Source: Streptococcaceae bacterium AM104-57 (lineage in GTDB: Bacteria > Bacillota > Bacilli > Lactobacillales > Streptococcaceae). Taken from it: a stretch of 64,000 bases of DNA. Each line of letters starts with the position of its first letter. The stretch's first letter is position 1. The stretch covers positions 1 to 64,000 of the forward strand of contig JAQDPW010000004.1 in NCBI GenBank assembly GCA_027659245.1. Reading direction: 5' to 3'. Shown here piece after piece: positions 27,958 through 37,646 of the stretch. The notes under the pieces are model-generated. The model searched no databases. It saw nothing but the letters and a program-made list of their open reading frames with translations, and was not told where the DNA came from. The position numbers and the translations under genes were made by a program.

Positions 27958-29580
27958 TTATGATAGTTTTAAACGTGCCCGTAACTGATCCGCTTTTGTC
28001 TGTCCAATAACCTTATCCAAAAGTCGAGTATAGAGAGTCATGAATCCATAGAGGCCTCCACCGATTGTACCAATTAAGGCGACATAGAGGAAACTCCAGA
28101 AACGACCTGATGGTTGGAAGACAAAGCCAATCATCCATTGTAAGAAGCCTACTAGGATAAACATAACTAGAGTCAAAATGGTTACTAAAATTGTTCTCTT
28201 CAAAATAATTTTTCGACGTGCACCTGTAACCTGACAGATATCACGATACATCAGGACATTCGGGATGATGAGACCGATAGTCGTTGAAATTAGAGGACCA
28301 TAACTATGGAAAATCGCTATTGATGGTAATTGTAGAACGATTTTGGCAATAGATCCATAGACAAAGTAAAGAACCGCCTTGCGGTTACGAAACATAGCCT
28401 GAAGCATAGGGGACAAGACCATGTACAAACCAAGAATGGTTGACTGTAAAACTGCAAAGACAAATAAGCCCATAGCCAAACTATCTGGCTTACCGTAAAA
28501 GACTGTATAGAGAGGTTCACCAACCATGACTACTCCAACAGTTGCTGGAAGTAAGAATAAGAAGAGCATGGTGATACTATCTTGCACCAAACGAGCAGCT
28601 GCCTGCAAATCACCCTTGACATAGTTCTCTGTCAAGAGAGGTAGCCCAACGCTACCAATCGAAACTCCAACCGAAATCAAAATCATGGTGATTTTATTAG
28701 GATTGGCGGAGAAATAAGAAAACATGACAACCAAGTCTTCATTACTGTAGTTGGTAAACCACTTCATACTATTGATAAAGGTCATTTGGTCCAAGATTTG
28801 GAAAAGCTGAATAGCCGAACCCGTCAAGATAAACGGAATTGCTTCCTTAATCGTATCAACCAAAAGACTCTTACTGTCAATCTTATCTCGTGTTTCAAAA
28901 ACTTTTTGGAGCAATCCTTCCTTATAAAGGAAATAAAGCAAGACTGCAAAACTAGCTACCATTCCCACAAAAGCTGCAAAGGTAGATTGGGTAACAGCTG
29001 ATAGATAATCCTTTGAACCGAGCTTCATGATGATAAAGGTTGCTAAGAGCATCCAAATGACACGGATAACCTGCTCAGCAATTTGACTCATGGCATAGGG
29101 CTTAAGATTATTCATCCCTTGGAAAAATCCACGGATAACACTCATAGACGGGAATATCAAGACTGCCCAAGCTAGACTCTGCATAATGGGGATAAGCTCC
29201 TTACCGACACCCGAAAGGTCTGCTAACCACAGAGCAAAGAGATACAAGATTAAAGCAAAGACCGCACCAAGTCCTGTCATAAAGCCCAGGAAACTCCGAA
29301 TCAGAGCAAAACTATGCTCTTCCTCATGCATGGTATTATACTTAGCAACTTGCTTTGCGACTGCAACAGGAATACCTGCTGTCGAAATCAACAAGAACCA
29401 GGCGTAGATATTATAACCCATAGTGAAGAGTCCATTGGCCTTGGCGGCATAAGTCCCCATCCAGATATACCAGGGAATGATGTAAATGGCTCCGAGCAGG
29501 CGACTGATAAAGTTACTAGCTGTAAGCCAAGCAGTCCCGCGTAACATCTGGGCCTGCTGATGATTGTTTTCGTTAGACAT
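27958..29580 (-). CDS. murJ: lipid II flippase MurJ (MOP superfamily, YtgP-type)
   Basis: This 540-residue membrane protein with about 14 helices belongs to the polysaccharide biosynthesis/MATE-like exporter group that includes MurJ/YtgP. It begins with the family-typical AQMLRGTAWLTASNFISRLLGAIYIIPW. Divergence from murE supports a role in moving lipid II across the membrane. ATG 29580 is preferred: GAGG is 5 nt upstream, while the upstream in-frame ATG at 29595 lacks a ribosome site. The promoter overlaps that of murE and shares its -35 hexamer. Confidence 0.85.
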   Translation of the reverse strand: MSNENNHQQAQMLRGTAWLTASNFISRLLGAIYIIPWYIWMGTYAAKANGLFTMGYNIYAWFLLISTAGIPVAVAKQVAKYNTMHEEEHSFALIRSFLGFMTGLGAVFALILYLFALWLADLSGVGKELIPIMQSLAWAVLIFPSMSVIRGFFQGMNNLKPYAMSQIAEQVIRVIWMLLATFIIMKLGSKDYLSAVTQSTFAAFVGMVASFAVLLYFLYKEGLLQKVFETRDKIDSKSLLVDTIKEAIPFILTGSAIQLFQILDQMTFINSMKWFTNYSNEDLVVMFSYFSANPNKITMILISVGVSIGSVGLPLLTENYVKGDLQAAARLVQDSITMLFLFLLPATVGVVMVGEPLYTVFYGKPDSLAMGLFVFAVLQSTILGLYMVLSPMLQAMFRNRKAVLYFVYGSIAKIVLQLPSIAIFHSYGPLISTTIGLIIPNVLMYRDICQVTGARRKIILKRTILVTILTLVMFILVGFLQWMIGFVFQPSGRFWSFLYVALIGTIGGGLYGFMTLYTRLLDKVIGQTKADQLRARLKLS

Positions 29581-29627
29581 AACTTCCTCATTCATTTTTA
29601 ATCACTAGGAATTCTTCCTTATCTTCC

Positions 29628-29678
29628 ATTATAAACTTTTCCTTGTTACTTGTAAAATTCAGACTTTCGGTTTACAAT
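29628..29678. promoter_or_regulatory. divergent murJ/murE promoters sharing one -35 site
   Basis: For murE (plus strand): TTGTAA 29650-29655, 17 bp, TACAAT 29673-29678, then 7 nt to ATG. For murJ (minus strand): TTTACA (complement 29651-29656), 17 bp, TATAAT (complement 29628-29633). The same TTGTAAA heptamer provides both -35 elements. Confidence 0.6.
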
Positions 29679-29685
29679 AGAAAGT

Positions 29686-31131
29686 ATGATAAAGATTGAA
29701 ACTATATTAGATATTTTAAAGAAAGATGGTCTCTTCCGTGAGATCATCGACCAAGGACATTACCACTACAACTACAGCGATGTTGTTTTTGACAGCATCA
29801 GTTACGATAGCCGAACAACCAAAGAAAATACTCTATTTTTTGCAAAAGGAGCTGCCTTTAAAAAAGAATATCTGTTTTCAGCTATCGCACAAGGGCTTGG
29901 TTGGTATGTGGCTGAACAAGACTATGAAGTTGGTATTCCTGTTATTGTTGTTAACAATATCAAAAAGGCCATGAGTTTGATTGCCATGGAATTTTATGGC
30001 AACCCTCAGGAGAAACTTAAAATCCTTGCTTTCACTGGCACTAAAGGAAAAACAACAGCGGCTTACTTTGCCTACAACATCTTAAATCAAGAACATCATC
30101 CAGCTATGTTATCAACCATGAACACGACTTTGGACGGTAAGACTTTCTTCAAGTCTGCTCTAACAACTCCCGAAAGTATTGATCTCTTTGAGATGATGGC
30201 GCAGGCAGTTGACAATGGAAGAACTCACCTTATTATGGAAGTTTCCAGTCAAGCCTACTTGGTGAAACGGGTCTACGGCCTAACTTTCGATGTAGGAGTT
30301 TTCCTCAACATTAGTCCTGACCATATTGGTCCTATTGAGCATCCGACCTTTGAAGACTATTTCTATCACAAGCGTCTTTTGATGAAAAATAGCCGAGCAG
30401 TTGTCATTAATAGCGATATGGATCACTTCTCTGTTCTGAAAGAACAAGTTGAGAACCAAGACCATGACTTCTACGGTAGCCAGTCAAGTAACCAAATAGA
30501 GAACTCCAAAGCCTTTAGCTTCTCAGCTACTGGTAAATTAGCTGGAGACTATGATATTCAGTTGATTGGGCACTTCAACCAAGAAAATGCTGTCGCAGCA
30601 GGACTTGCCTGTCTTCGTTTAGGTGCTAGTCTAGGTGATATCAAAAAAGGGATTGCGTCTACTCGCGTCCCTGGACGTATGGAAGTCCTCACTCAAAAAA
30701 ATGGAGCAAAAGTTTTCATCGACTACGCCCACAACGGTGATAGTCTTAAAAAACTAATCTCAGTTGTTGAAACACATCAAACTGGAAAGATTGCTTTAGT
30801 ACTTGGTTCAACTGGAAACAAGGGAGAAAGCCGTCGTAAGGACTTTGGACTTCTCCTCGATCAACATCCTGAAATTCAAGTCTTTCTAACAGCTGATGAT
30901 CCAAACTATGAAGATCCGATGGCCATTGCAGATGAAATCAGTAGCTATATCCATCATCCTGTTGAAAAGATTGCTGACCGTGAACAAGCCATCAAGGCTG
31001 CTATGGCTATTACGAGCCAAGCTGAAGATGCCGTCATTATCGCTGGTAAAGGAGCTGACTGCTACCAAATCATTCAGGGTAAAAAAGAAACCTACCCAGG
31101 TGATGCTGCCATCGCTGAACGTTATCTATAG
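29686..31131 (+). CDS. murE: UDP-MurNAc-L-Ala-D-Glu:L-lysine ligase
   Basis: MurE adds L-Lys to the stem peptide. The 481-residue protein has ATP-binding TGTKGKTT (about 114-121), carbamylated-Lys region, and the substrate motif DDPNYEDP, which is the L-Lys-type replacement of the DNPR motif seen in diaminopimelate enzymes. The start ATG lies 7 nt after a -10 box with no Shine-Dalgarno, so the message seems leaderless. It acts in the cytoplasm between MurD and MurF and is divergently transcribed from murJ. Confidence 0.95.
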   Translation: MIKIETILDILKKDGLFREIIDQGHYHYNYSDVVFDSISYDSRTTKENTLFFAKGAAFKKEYLFSAIAQGLGWYVAEQDYEVGIPVIVVNNIKKAMSLIAMEFYGNPQEKLKILAFTGTKGKTTAAYFAYNILNQEHHPAMLSTMNTTLDGKTFFKSALTTPESIDLFEMMAQAVDNGRTHLIMEVSSQAYLVKRVYGLTFDVGVFLNISPDHIGPIEHPTFEDYFYHKRLLMKNSRAVVINSDMDHFSVLKEQVENQDHDFYGSQSSNQIENSKAFSFSATGKLAGDYDIQLIGHFNQENAVAAGLACLRLGASLGDIKKGIASTRVPGRMEVLTQKNGAKVFIDYAHNGDSLKKLISVVETHQTGKIALVLGSTGNKGESRRKDFGLLLDQHPEIQVFLTADDPNYEDPMAIADEISSYIHHPVEKIADREQAIKAAMAITSQAEDAVIIAGKGADCYQIIQGKKETYPGDAAIAERYL

Positions 31132-31142
31132 TATATTTAAAT

Positions 31143-31172
31143 AAGGCTAGGAAAATTCCTAGCCTTATTTTT
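31143..31172 (+). terminator. terminator of murE
   Basis: AAGGCTAGGAA and TTCCTAGCCTT form a perfect 11-bp stem followed by ATTTTTTT. The T-run overlaps the stop of the convergent gene. Confidence 0.85.
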
Positions 31173-31815
31173 TTATAAAGATGAATCTTTCTTTATCAAA
31201 TTCTACAGCCAACTCATACTTTCCATCTTCATTTTGGACAATATAGCCTAGGACAACCAAACTGTCCACAAAGATATCACGGCGTTTCTGCATAAGCTGG
31301 TCTTTTTTGAGAAATTTCAACAAAAAAGTCGTCATGTATTTGAGAGCATATTCAGGATTAACATCTCCCAAAATGTCATAGAGTTCCTGCTGTTTTTCTG
31401 TCAAAGGATACTGATGTTTGACCTTGTAGAAATAATTAGACAGGGTCATTTTAGTGCGCGCAAAGTCCGTCTTTTCAACTAAAATAGCAGCATTGGTTTG
31501 ATTTCGTAATTCCGTCTCAAAACGCTGCTCCAACAAGGCTTGATAGGTCGGACTATCTTCGCTAACAAAAATCTCTTGATCCAGTTCAAGACTATCAAGT
31601 GATTCAAGCATAGGAAGATTAAGGTAATAGCGCTTATTTTCCCGTAGAATCAACCCTGCCTTTATATACTCTTCCATGAGTTTATCAACTGTCACTTCTG
31701 GAAATTGAGCCTTGATTTCCCGTAGAATCACATCATCATGCTGATCCAGATAGCGAATCAATTCTCCAAAAAATGGCTGTCTCGTCAAACGAGATGGATT
31801 AAAAATCTGAATCAT
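31165..31815 (-). CDS. DUF1803 family protein
   Basis: This 216-residue cytoplasmic protein begins MIQIFNPSRLTRQPFFGELIRYLDQHDDV and matches my memory of the streptococcal DUF1803 family of unknown function. It is helical, without membrane segments; the first 75 residues resemble a winged-helix DNA-binding layout (LMEEYIKAGLILRENKRYYLNL). Function is unknown. Its start overlaps the end of the frameshifted cysteine hydrolase gene by 17 bases, so the two were probably co-translated. Confidence 0.65.
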   Translation of the reverse strand: MIQIFNPSRLTRQPFFGELIRYLDQHDDVILREIKAQFPEVTVDKLMEEYIKAGLILRENKRYYLNLPMLESLDSLELDQEIFVSEDSPTYQALLEQRFETELRNQTNAAILVEKTDFARTKMTLSNYFYKVKHQYPLTEKQQELYDILGDVNPEYALKYMTTFLLKFLKKDQLMQKRRDIFVDSLVVLGYIVQNEDGKYELAVEFDKERFIFIKK

Positions 31816-32310
31816 GAAGATTCCTTTCTTTACAAACTAAAAGTGGTGATGCTGCTAATTGACTCGGGTTAGTGCCAGGCTGATTCAGAGGTACACTTAA
31901 TCCTAGTTCTTTATAATACCCTCTCCAGAAATCACTGATTTCCTGCTCCTCATCACCAAATTTCATAGGAATGGTTTCAAAATCGGTAAAATTTTTGCTA
32001 TATACTGAGAACAATAGAAACCATCCCCATCAGGATAAAAAGAAAAATTATAAGGAGCTCCCAGATGCTGGACTGCTCTTTTCTTTACCTTTTGAATATC
32101 TATCTTTGGATAGCTATAGATATCGTAAAGACATTCAGATTCAAGAAATTCTGTTAGTTTTTGACAAACAACACCAGCTTTCCCACTAGCATGATAGACC
32201 TTCTCGTCTAAAAAGATGGCCACATGGCTATAGTGACCAGTAGATTCCTGAATAGCCTGTCCTATATCCGAATCATCTTTCACAAAGATTAAATCACCAT
32301 TTTCTAACAT
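31799..32310 (-). pseudogene. frameshifted YiiX/NlpC-P60-like cysteine hydrolase
   Basis: The 5' part (32310 to about 31995) encodes MLENGDLIFVKDDSDIGQAIQ with a SHVAIFL histidine motif and a Cys in FYCSQ. It then runs out of frame to a stop at 31963. The missing 3' half (YSKNFTDFETIPMKFGDEEQ and onward) continues in another frame to 31799. Total length is 512 bp, one short of a whole number of codons, so a single-base loss near 31998-32003 explains it. It could be a sequencing error or a true pseudogene. The family acts on peptide or lipid amides at the cell surface. Confidence 0.7.
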
Positions 32311-32325
32311 ACTTCTCTCCTAGCA

Positions 32326-32349
32326 AAAAAGGAGTCGAGACTCCTTTTT
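32326..32349. terminator. terminator between ppaC and cysteine hydrolase gene
   Basis: AAAAAGGAGTC and GACTCCTTTTT make a compact bidirectional hairpin; it lies 32 nt after the ppaC stop. Confidence 0.65.
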
Positions 32350-32380
32350 AACAATGGGTATCCCCATTTTCTTATTACAA

Positions 32381-33316
32381 TTAAGCATTAAAGCTTTCAG
32401 TCAATTGAGGCACTACTTGTTTCTTACGTGAAACAGCACCTGAAAGGAAAGCGTGGTTGTTTTCAAGTTTGAAGTTGAAAGCTGCTTCTACCTTGTCCAT
32501 GTTTGCACCAAGTGCAAGAATTTCTGAGTTTGAGTTGACAATATCTGTAATCATCAAGACAAAGTCAGAGTAGCCGTTAGCTGCATTTGCAGCTTGGATA
32601 GCTGCTTCAATTTCAGCTTGGCGTTCCAAGACTTCAGCGATATCAACTGTATTGACTTGAGCCACACGAACGTTGTTTCCGTTCAATTCAAAAGTCTTAG
32701 CATCGATGTCAATCAATTCTTCTGCTGATTTGCTTGCCAAGTTGGTACCAGCCTTGAGCATTGCAAGACCGTATTCTTCCAAGTTCACACCAGCCAATTC
32801 GGCCAATTCAGGCGCAATCACCTTATCAGATGGGTGTGTTGTTGGAGATTTCAAAAGAAGGGTATCTGAAATCAAACCTGAAAGCATCAAACCTGCAATT
32901 TCTTTTGGAACAGCTACGCCATGCTCTTTGAACATGCGGTAAACGATAGATGATGCTGAACCAACTGGTTCCAAGCGCATGTAAAGTGGGCTTGCAGTTT
33001 CAAAGTTAGCTACACGGTGGTGGTCTACAACACCATAAACTTCTACTTCAGCGATATCTGATACAGATTGTTGGAATTCATTGTGGTCAGTCAGGATAAC
33101 TTGCTCTGCACCTTCTGCTTTAGCAGAAGCGATAACACGCGGTGCTTCCACACCAAAATAGTTCAAGACAAAGGCTGTTTCTTCATTTGGAGTTCCAAGG
33201 GCAACAGCTTCCGTATCCAAACCGTAAGCTTCTTTTGCAAGGTAGGCAAAGGCTACAGATGACCCGATGGCATCTGAGTCTGGATTTTGGTGACCAAATA
33301 CTAGAATCTTAGACAT
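32381..33316 (-). CDS. ppaC: manganese-dependent inorganic pyrophosphatase
   Basis: This family II (DHH) pyrophosphatase hydrolyses PPi and pulls biosynthetic reactions forward. The 311-residue protein has the N-terminal [12 protein letters not shown] motif (metal ligands H8, D12, D14), the DHNE motif, VDHHR, and the C-terminal DHHA2 domain ending [10 protein letters not shown], whose RKKQ-type basic residues bind substrate. Complete and normal length. It stands alone with its own promoter and terminator. Confidence 0.95.
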   Translation of the reverse strand: MSKILVFGHQNPDSDAIGSSVAFAYLAKEAYGLDTEAVALGTPNEETAFVLNYFGVEAPRVIASAKAEGAEQVILTDHNEFQQSVSDIAEVEVYGVVDHHRVANFETASPLYMRLEPVGSASSIVYRMFKEHGVAVPKEIAGLMLSGLISDTLLLKSPTTHPSDKVIAPELAELAGVNLEEYGLAMLKAGTNLASKSAEELIDIDAKTFELNGNNVRVAQVNTVDIAEVLERQAEIEAAIQAANAANGYSDFVLMITDIVNSNSEILALGANMDKVEAAFNFKLENNHAFLSGAVSRKKQVVPQLTESFNA

Positions 33317-33401
33317 GATAATACCTCATTTTGTTTACTCTCTTTATTGTAGCATTTTTTTCTCTTTTTGACAAAAGTAAGAGGAGTCAAAGGACTCCCC
33401 G

Positions 33402-33686
33402 CTACTCTTCAAAATAACTGAGTAAATTTCTATCTTGATTTTCAGATAAAAATTGCTCCTTCTGTGGTCTCTTCTTACGCTTGAGGAGGGCTTCTGCAGA
33501 CATGGCTTCTTCTTTACTATCGAAACCTTGAGCATAGATGAGTTTTACTGGCAACCGAGCTCGTGTGTACTTGGCTCCCTTACCACTATTGTGTACGGCG
33601 ATTCTTTTTTTGACATCCGTTGTATAACCAGTATAGTAGGAACCATCCCGACACTCAACCACATACATATAAGCCTTATGATCCAT
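33402..33686 (-). CDS. GIY-YIG nuclease domain protein (UPF0213)
   Basis: This 94-residue single-domain protein starts [29 protein letters not shown]. The GIY-YIG signature appears as YVV..Y-TGY, with the conserved Arg in [18 protein letters not shown] and a catalytic-type Glu in [14 protein letters not shown]. It belongs to the YhbQ/UPF0213 group, proposed to act on DNA, with uncertain role. ATG 33686 is chosen; it overlaps the end of the trmN6-like gene by 11 bases. Upstream in-frame starts lie inside that gene. Confidence 0.85.
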   Translation of the reverse strand: MDHKAYMYVVECRDGSYYTGYTTDVKKRIAVHNSGKGAKYTRARLPVKLIYAQGFDSKEEAMSAEALLKRKKRPQKEQFLSENQDRNLLSYFEE

Positions 33687-34422
33687 AGTAAATCTCTTGA
33701 ATTTCTGGAGTATAGGAACCATCATCATTATGAACAATGAGTGGTGGCAGAACCTTAAAACCACTAGTGGAGCCGTCCTTAATAGCCTCGATCAAAAGCA
33801 TATTGGCTTCCTTCTCCCGTTTAGGGTATACAAATTGCAGCCGCTTTGGAGCCAAATTGTGTTGTTGAAGCGTTTCTAAAATATCTAACAAACGATCAGG
33901 ACGGTGAACCATGGCTAGACGCCCGTTAGATTTGAGTATACTTTGGGCACTACGACAAATTTCTTTTAGATTAGTCGTAATTTCGTGCCGAGCTAACAAG
34001 TAGTGTTCGCTTTCGTTCAAATTAGAATTTGCATCCACCTTAAAATAGGGAGGGTTGCACAAAATCAAATCGACCTTGCTCCCCTGAATGTAGCTAGGCA
34101 TATTTTTCAAATCATCACAAATAACCTGCATCTGATTTTCTAAGCCATTTAAACGGACTGATCGTTCAGCCATATCTGCCAGGCGTTCTTGGATTTCAAC
34201 AGACAGAATTTTCGCCTTAGTACGACTACTGGCAAAAAGTCCAACAGCTCCATTACCCGCACAAAAATCCACTATCAAGCCATTTTTAGGAAAACGAGGA
34301 AAGCGTGACAAAAGTACACTATCCACCGAATAGCTGAAAACCTCTCTATTTTGAATAATCTTGATATCTGTAGAAAAGAGCTGATTGATTCTCTCTCCTG
34401 ATTTTAATAATTCTTCTACCAT
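33676..34422 (-). CDS. tRNA1(Val) (adenine-37-N6)-methyltransferase family
   Basis: This 248-residue SAM-dependent methyltransferase has motif [16 protein letters not shown] and catalytic NPPYF (adenine-N6 type). The N-terminus ([30 protein letters not shown]) is typical of the YfiC/TrmN6 group that methylates A37 of tRNA-Val. It is one of four genes, fused-HAD-PPIase, S1 protein, this one and the GIY-YIG protein, closely spaced on the minus strand, so an RNA-related operon is plausible. Confidence 0.85.
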   Translation of the reverse strand: MVEELLKSGERINQLFSTDIKIIQNREVFSYSVDSVLLSRFPRFPKNGLIVDFCAGNGAVGLFASSRTKAKILSVEIQERLADMAERSVRLNGLENQMQVICDDLKNMPSYIQGSKVDLILCNPPYFKVDANSNLNESEHYLLARHEITTNLKEICRSAQSILKSNGRLAMVHRPDRLLDILETLQQHNLAPKRLQFVYPKREKEANMLLIEAIKDGSTSGFKVLPPLIVHNDDGSYTPEIQEIYYGS

Positions 34423-34472
34423 ACTTCTATTATAACAAGCTATATTAACATTTCAAGAGAGAAAAAAATCAA

Positions 34473-34835
34473 TTAAGACTTTTTCTTATTTAGATTAGAA
34501 ATAGCTTCCTTGGTCCAGATAGGCATCATGCGAGCCAAAGGAGCAAAGCCGTATTTGACACGGTCACTTGAAAAACGTCTCCGTCTTGGCAACTGATGTT
34601 TCTCTTCTTCCAAAGTCCGAATAGAAAGACTTGCTTTCCCTGTATATTCGTCCAAATCGACAACTTGGACTTGAACTTCTTCACCTATTTTCAGTACATC
34701 ATAGATATTCTCAATAAATCCTGTACGAATTTCAGAAATATGAATCAAGCCTGTCATACCAGACTCTAGCTCCACAAAGGCTCCATATGACTGAATCCCT
34801 GTAATTCGCCCAGTTAGCTTATCACCTATTTTCAT
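34473..34835 (-). CDS. cvfD: S1-domain RNA-binding protein (CvfD/YugI-like)
   Basis: This 120-residue protein has one S1 domain (about 1-72: IGDKLTGRITGIQSYGAFVELES... GLIHISEI) and a basic C-terminus. It matches the general stress protein 13 / CvfD group, reported in pneumococcus as a post-transcriptional regulator. ATG 34835 has GAGGA 5 nt upstream; the longer 34853 start lies inside the previous gene. It starts just one base past the stop codon of the HAD-cyclophilin fusion, implying coupling. Confidence 0.85.
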   Translation of the reverse strand: MKIGDKLTGRITGIQSYGAFVELESGMTGLIHISEIRTGFIENIYDVLKIGEEVQVQVVDLDEYTGKASLSIRTLEEEKHQLPRRRRFSSDRVKYGFAPLARMMPIWTKEAISNLNKKKS

Positions 34836-34836
34836 C

Positions 34837-36240
34837 TTAGTCCTCGATTTCAATCGTTTGAATCACGACATCTTCAACTGGCTTGTCCATTGCACCTGTT
34901 TCTACACCTGCAATTGCATCCAGAACTTCATAAGAAGCTTCATCCGCAAGTTGACCGAATACAGTATGACGACGGTCTAGGTGAGGAGTTCCACCTTGTT
35001 CCGCATAAATTTCTGCAATTGGTTCTGGCCAACCACCACGAGCAATTTCTTTCTTAGAGTATGGCAAGTGTTGATTTTGCACGATAAAGAACTGGCTACC
35101 GTTTGTATTTGGTCCAGCATTAGCCATAGAAAGGGCTCCACGGACATTGTAAAGTTCTTCTGAAAACTCGTCCTCAAATGACTCACCATAGATTGATTCG
35201 CCACCCATACCAGTTCCAGTTGGATCTCCACCTTGAATCATAAAGTCTTTAATAATGCGGTGGAAAATCACACCATCATAGTAACCGTCTTTTGAAAGAG
35301 CAACAAAGTTGGCTACTGTTTTGGGAGCCTGTTCAGGGAAAAGCTTGATACGCAAGTCTCCATGATTTGTTTTAATAGTCGCAATCGGACCTTCTACTGT
35401 TTCAATGTCTACTTGTGGCAAATGTAATTCTTTTTCTACCATACCAAATCCTTCTAAGGCATCGAAAATGCCATCTTCTTCTAATGTTTTTGTAATATAA
35501 TCTGCTTTTTCTTTGATTTTTTCATGAGAATTTCCCATAGCAACACTAATACCTGCATAATCAAAGAGCTCTAAATCGTTAAGTCCGTCCCCAAAAACCA
35601 TCACGTTCTCAGGTTTAAGACCTAAATGTTCTACAACTTTTGCTACACCAGCTGCTTTTGAACCTGAAATTGGTACAACATCTGACGAATGTTCATGCCA
35701 GCGTACCATACGCAAAGTCGATACTAAACTTTCAGGCAAAGCCAGGTCATCTCCCTGATCCTCAAAAGTCCACATCTGATAGATGTCTTCTTTTTCATAA
35801 AAATCAGGATCAACATCCAAGTCAGGATAAATTGGATCAATGGCCTCACTAATCAACTCAGTTCTAGTGGAGAGTTTAGCAGTATGACTACCAACTAAAC
35901 CATATTCAATCTCCACTTCCTTAGTCCAAGCAATATACTCTTCTACCTTATCCTTAGCAATTTTGTTACTATAAATGACATTGCACTTTTTATCCTCAAT
36001 ATAGGCACCATTCAGAGTAACAAAAAAGTCAGGTTTAAGCTCGCGAATCTCTGGCACGACACCGAAAATCCCACGACCAGTCGCAATCCCAGTCAAAATA
36101 CCTTTTTCACGCAATTGTTTAAAAACAGTTGGAATTGAGGTGGGGATAAAACCAGTCTTTGAGTTTCTCAACGTATCATCAATATCAAAAAAAATAACCT
36201 TTATCTTTTTTGCCTTATATCTTAATTTCGCATCCATCAC
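34837..36240 (-). CDS. bifunctional HAD phosphatase (Cof type) - cyclophilin peptidyl-prolyl isomerase
   Basis: This is one 467-residue polypeptide with two complete domains. Residues about 10-270 form a Cof/HAD-IIB phosphatase ([15 protein letters not shown] motif [16 protein letters not shown] motif IV). Residues about 285-467 form a cyclophilin ([27 protein letters not shown]). There is no signal peptide, so both act in the cytoplasm. The fusion is known in streptococci as I recall. The link between sugar-phosphate or nucleotide dephosphorylation and prolyl isomerisation is unexplained. Start codons ATG ATG at 36240. Confidence 0.9.
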   Translation of the reverse strand: MMDAKLRYKAKKIKVIFFDIDDTLRNSKTGFIPTSIPTVFKQLREKGILTGIATGRGIFGVVPEIRELKPDFFVTLNGAYIEDKKCNVIYSNKIAKDKVEEYIAWTKEVEIEYGLVGSHTAKLSTRTELISEAIDPIYPDLDVDPDFYEKEDIYQMWTFEDQGDDLALPESLVSTLRMVRWHEHSSDVVPISGSKAAGVAKVVEHLGLKPENVMVFGDGLNDLELFDYAGISVAMGNSHEKIKEKADYITKTLEEDGIFDALEGFGMVEKELHLPQVDIETVEGPIATIKTNHGDLRIKLFPEQAPKTVANFVALSKDGYYDGVIFHRIIKDFMIQGGDPTGTGMGGESIYGESFEDEFSEELYNVRGALSMANAGPNTNGSQFFIVQNQHLPYSKKEIARGGWPEPIAEIYAEQGGTPHLDRRHTVFGQLADEASYEVLDAIAGVETGAMDKPVEDVVIQTIEIED

Positions 36241-36317
36241 CTTTCCTCCTTCAATTCACTCTTTCCATTATACCATAAAGTAGAGAAATCCCACATCCCC
36301 AATAAAATCCTTGTCTC

Positions 36318-36821
36318 TTATCCGAATTCCTTTACTAGATACAAAACCAAATCATCATTATTTTGGCTAGTTGCATTCATTTCCAAGGGTTGATTTCGAT
36401 ACCAGACACCTGTCCCATCTGGAATGTAGCCCCGTCTGATATACAATCTCTGGGCAGGGCCATAGCCTAAGTGCAAACCTACACCAAGAGTGACCTTACT
36501 CGAAACAAACTTGACTCGTTTTTCTGCTTCTTCTAGCAGTTGATTCCCAATCCCTTGATTTCGAAAAGGCTCAAACACATTAAAATCTGATAATTCTGGA
36601 TAGACTTCTGCAAAAGGACCATGTTTAGCAGAGGGCAAAATGGTAACGTAGCCCGCTACAGCACCATCAATCTCTGCAACTAAGACTTCTCTCTCCCCAC
36701 TTTCCTGTTCCTGAAAATATCTAGCCAAAATTTCCTCTCTACCAGGCCAACCTTGATTCATAAATCCATGGGATAAGGATTCAATATCAGACTTAATCAT
36801 ATTTCTAATCGTACAATTCAT
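36318..36821 (-). CDS. GNAT N-acetyltransferase
   Basis: This 167-residue GNAT starts MNCTIRNMIKSDIESLSHGF. The cofactor loop is FRNQGIGNQLLEEAEKRV, followed by LHLGYGPAQRLYIRRGYIPDGTGVWY, resembling enzymes acting on amino-sugar or antibiotic-like substrates. The 36857 start would have no ribosome site; ATG 36821 follows AAGGTGGG. It lies between the HAD-cyclophilin gene and a long array of hairpins. Confidence 0.78.
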   Translation of the reverse strand: MNCTIRNMIKSDIESLSHGFMNQGWPGREEILARYFQEQESGEREVLVAEIDGAVAGYVTILPSAKHGPFAEVYPELSDFNVFEPFRNQGIGNQLLEEAEKRVKFVSSKVTLGVGLHLGYGPAQRLYIRRGYIPDGTGVWYRNQPLEMNATSQNNDDLVLYLVKEFG

Positions 36822-36887
36822 CTTTGACTTACCCACCTTTACTCTTTCTATTACCATTATAGCACGCCAAGGTCAGAAAAAAACTAT

Positions 36888-37378
36888 CTCGTGAAAAAAG
36901 ACCCAACCGGGTTTTAATTCACTTTCTTGTTTTCAAGCTCGTGAAAAAGAGGGCCACCCGGACCCAAACTCGCTCTCTCATTTCAAAGCTCGTGAGAAGG
37001 AGGGCCACTCGGACCTGAAAAAAAGACCCAACCGGGTCTTAATTCGCTTTCTTATTTCCGAGCTCATGAAAAAGAGGTCCAACCGGACCCAAACTCGCTC
37101 TCTCATTTCAAAGCTCGTGAAAAAAAAAAAGACCCACCCGGGTCTTAATTCGCTTTCTTGTTTTCAAGCTCATAAAAAAGAGGTCCACTGGACCCCAACT
37201 CACTCTCCCTTTTCCATGCTCGTGAAAAAAAAGACCCGTCGGAGTCTTAATTCGCTTTCTTGTTTTCAAGCTCATGAAAAAGAGGGCCACTGGACCCAAA
37301 CTCGCTCTCTCATTTCAAGGCTCGTGAAAAAAAGACCCAACCGGGTCTGAAAAAGAGGTCCCCCGGACCTCTTTTTTA
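36888..37378 (-). repeat. tandem array of ~51-bp terminator-like hairpin units after rpsR
   Basis: Nine unit starts (CTCGTGA or CTCATGA-like) are at 36888, 36938, 36989, 37063, 37114, 37169, 37219, 37271 and 37321. Spacing is 50-55 bp, except one of 74 bp holding two hairpins. Units mostly alternate between a GACCC..GGGTC hairpin and a GG(G/T)CC..GGACC hairpin, each followed on the minus strand by a T-run. The last, GAGGTCC/GGACCTC (about 37352-37372), abuts the rpsR stop and is a good terminator. No protein is encoded. Confidence 0.85.
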
Positions 37379-37615
37379 ATCTTCGTTTACGAAAGGCATC
37401 AAAGCCATTACGCGAGCGCGTTTGATAGCTGTTGTTACTTTACGTTGGTTTTTAGCTGAAGTTCCTGTTACACGACGAGGAAGGATTTTCCCACGTTCTG
37501 AAACGAAACGGCTAAGAAGCTCAGTATCTTTGTAATCAACATATTCAATTTTGTTTGCTGCGATGTAATCAACTTTTTTACGGCGTTTGAATCCGCCACG
37601 ACGTTGTTGAGCCAT
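37376..37615 (-). CDS. rpsR: 30S ribosomal protein S18
   Basis: S18 binds 16S rRNA with S6 on the 30S platform. The 79-residue protein has conserved [31 protein letters not shown] and [26 protein letters not shown] regions. It is third gene of rpsF-ssb-rpsR, 31 bp after ssb. It is followed directly by the hairpin array. Confidence 0.97.
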   Translation of the reverse strand: MAQQRRGGFKRRKKVDYIAANKIEYVDYKDTELLSRFVSERGKILPRRVTGTSAKNQRKVTTAIKRARVMALMPFVNED

Positions 37616-37646
37616 GTTTTTTCTCCTTTATAGTATTAATTGTCCA

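Noticed and set aside
36888..37378. CRISPR array or coding repeat (94- and 63-codon frames over the tandem units)
   Set aside because: Units are nearly contiguous, have no unique spacers, no cas genes, and are hairpins with T-runs. The frames have no ribosome site and only translate the repeat.
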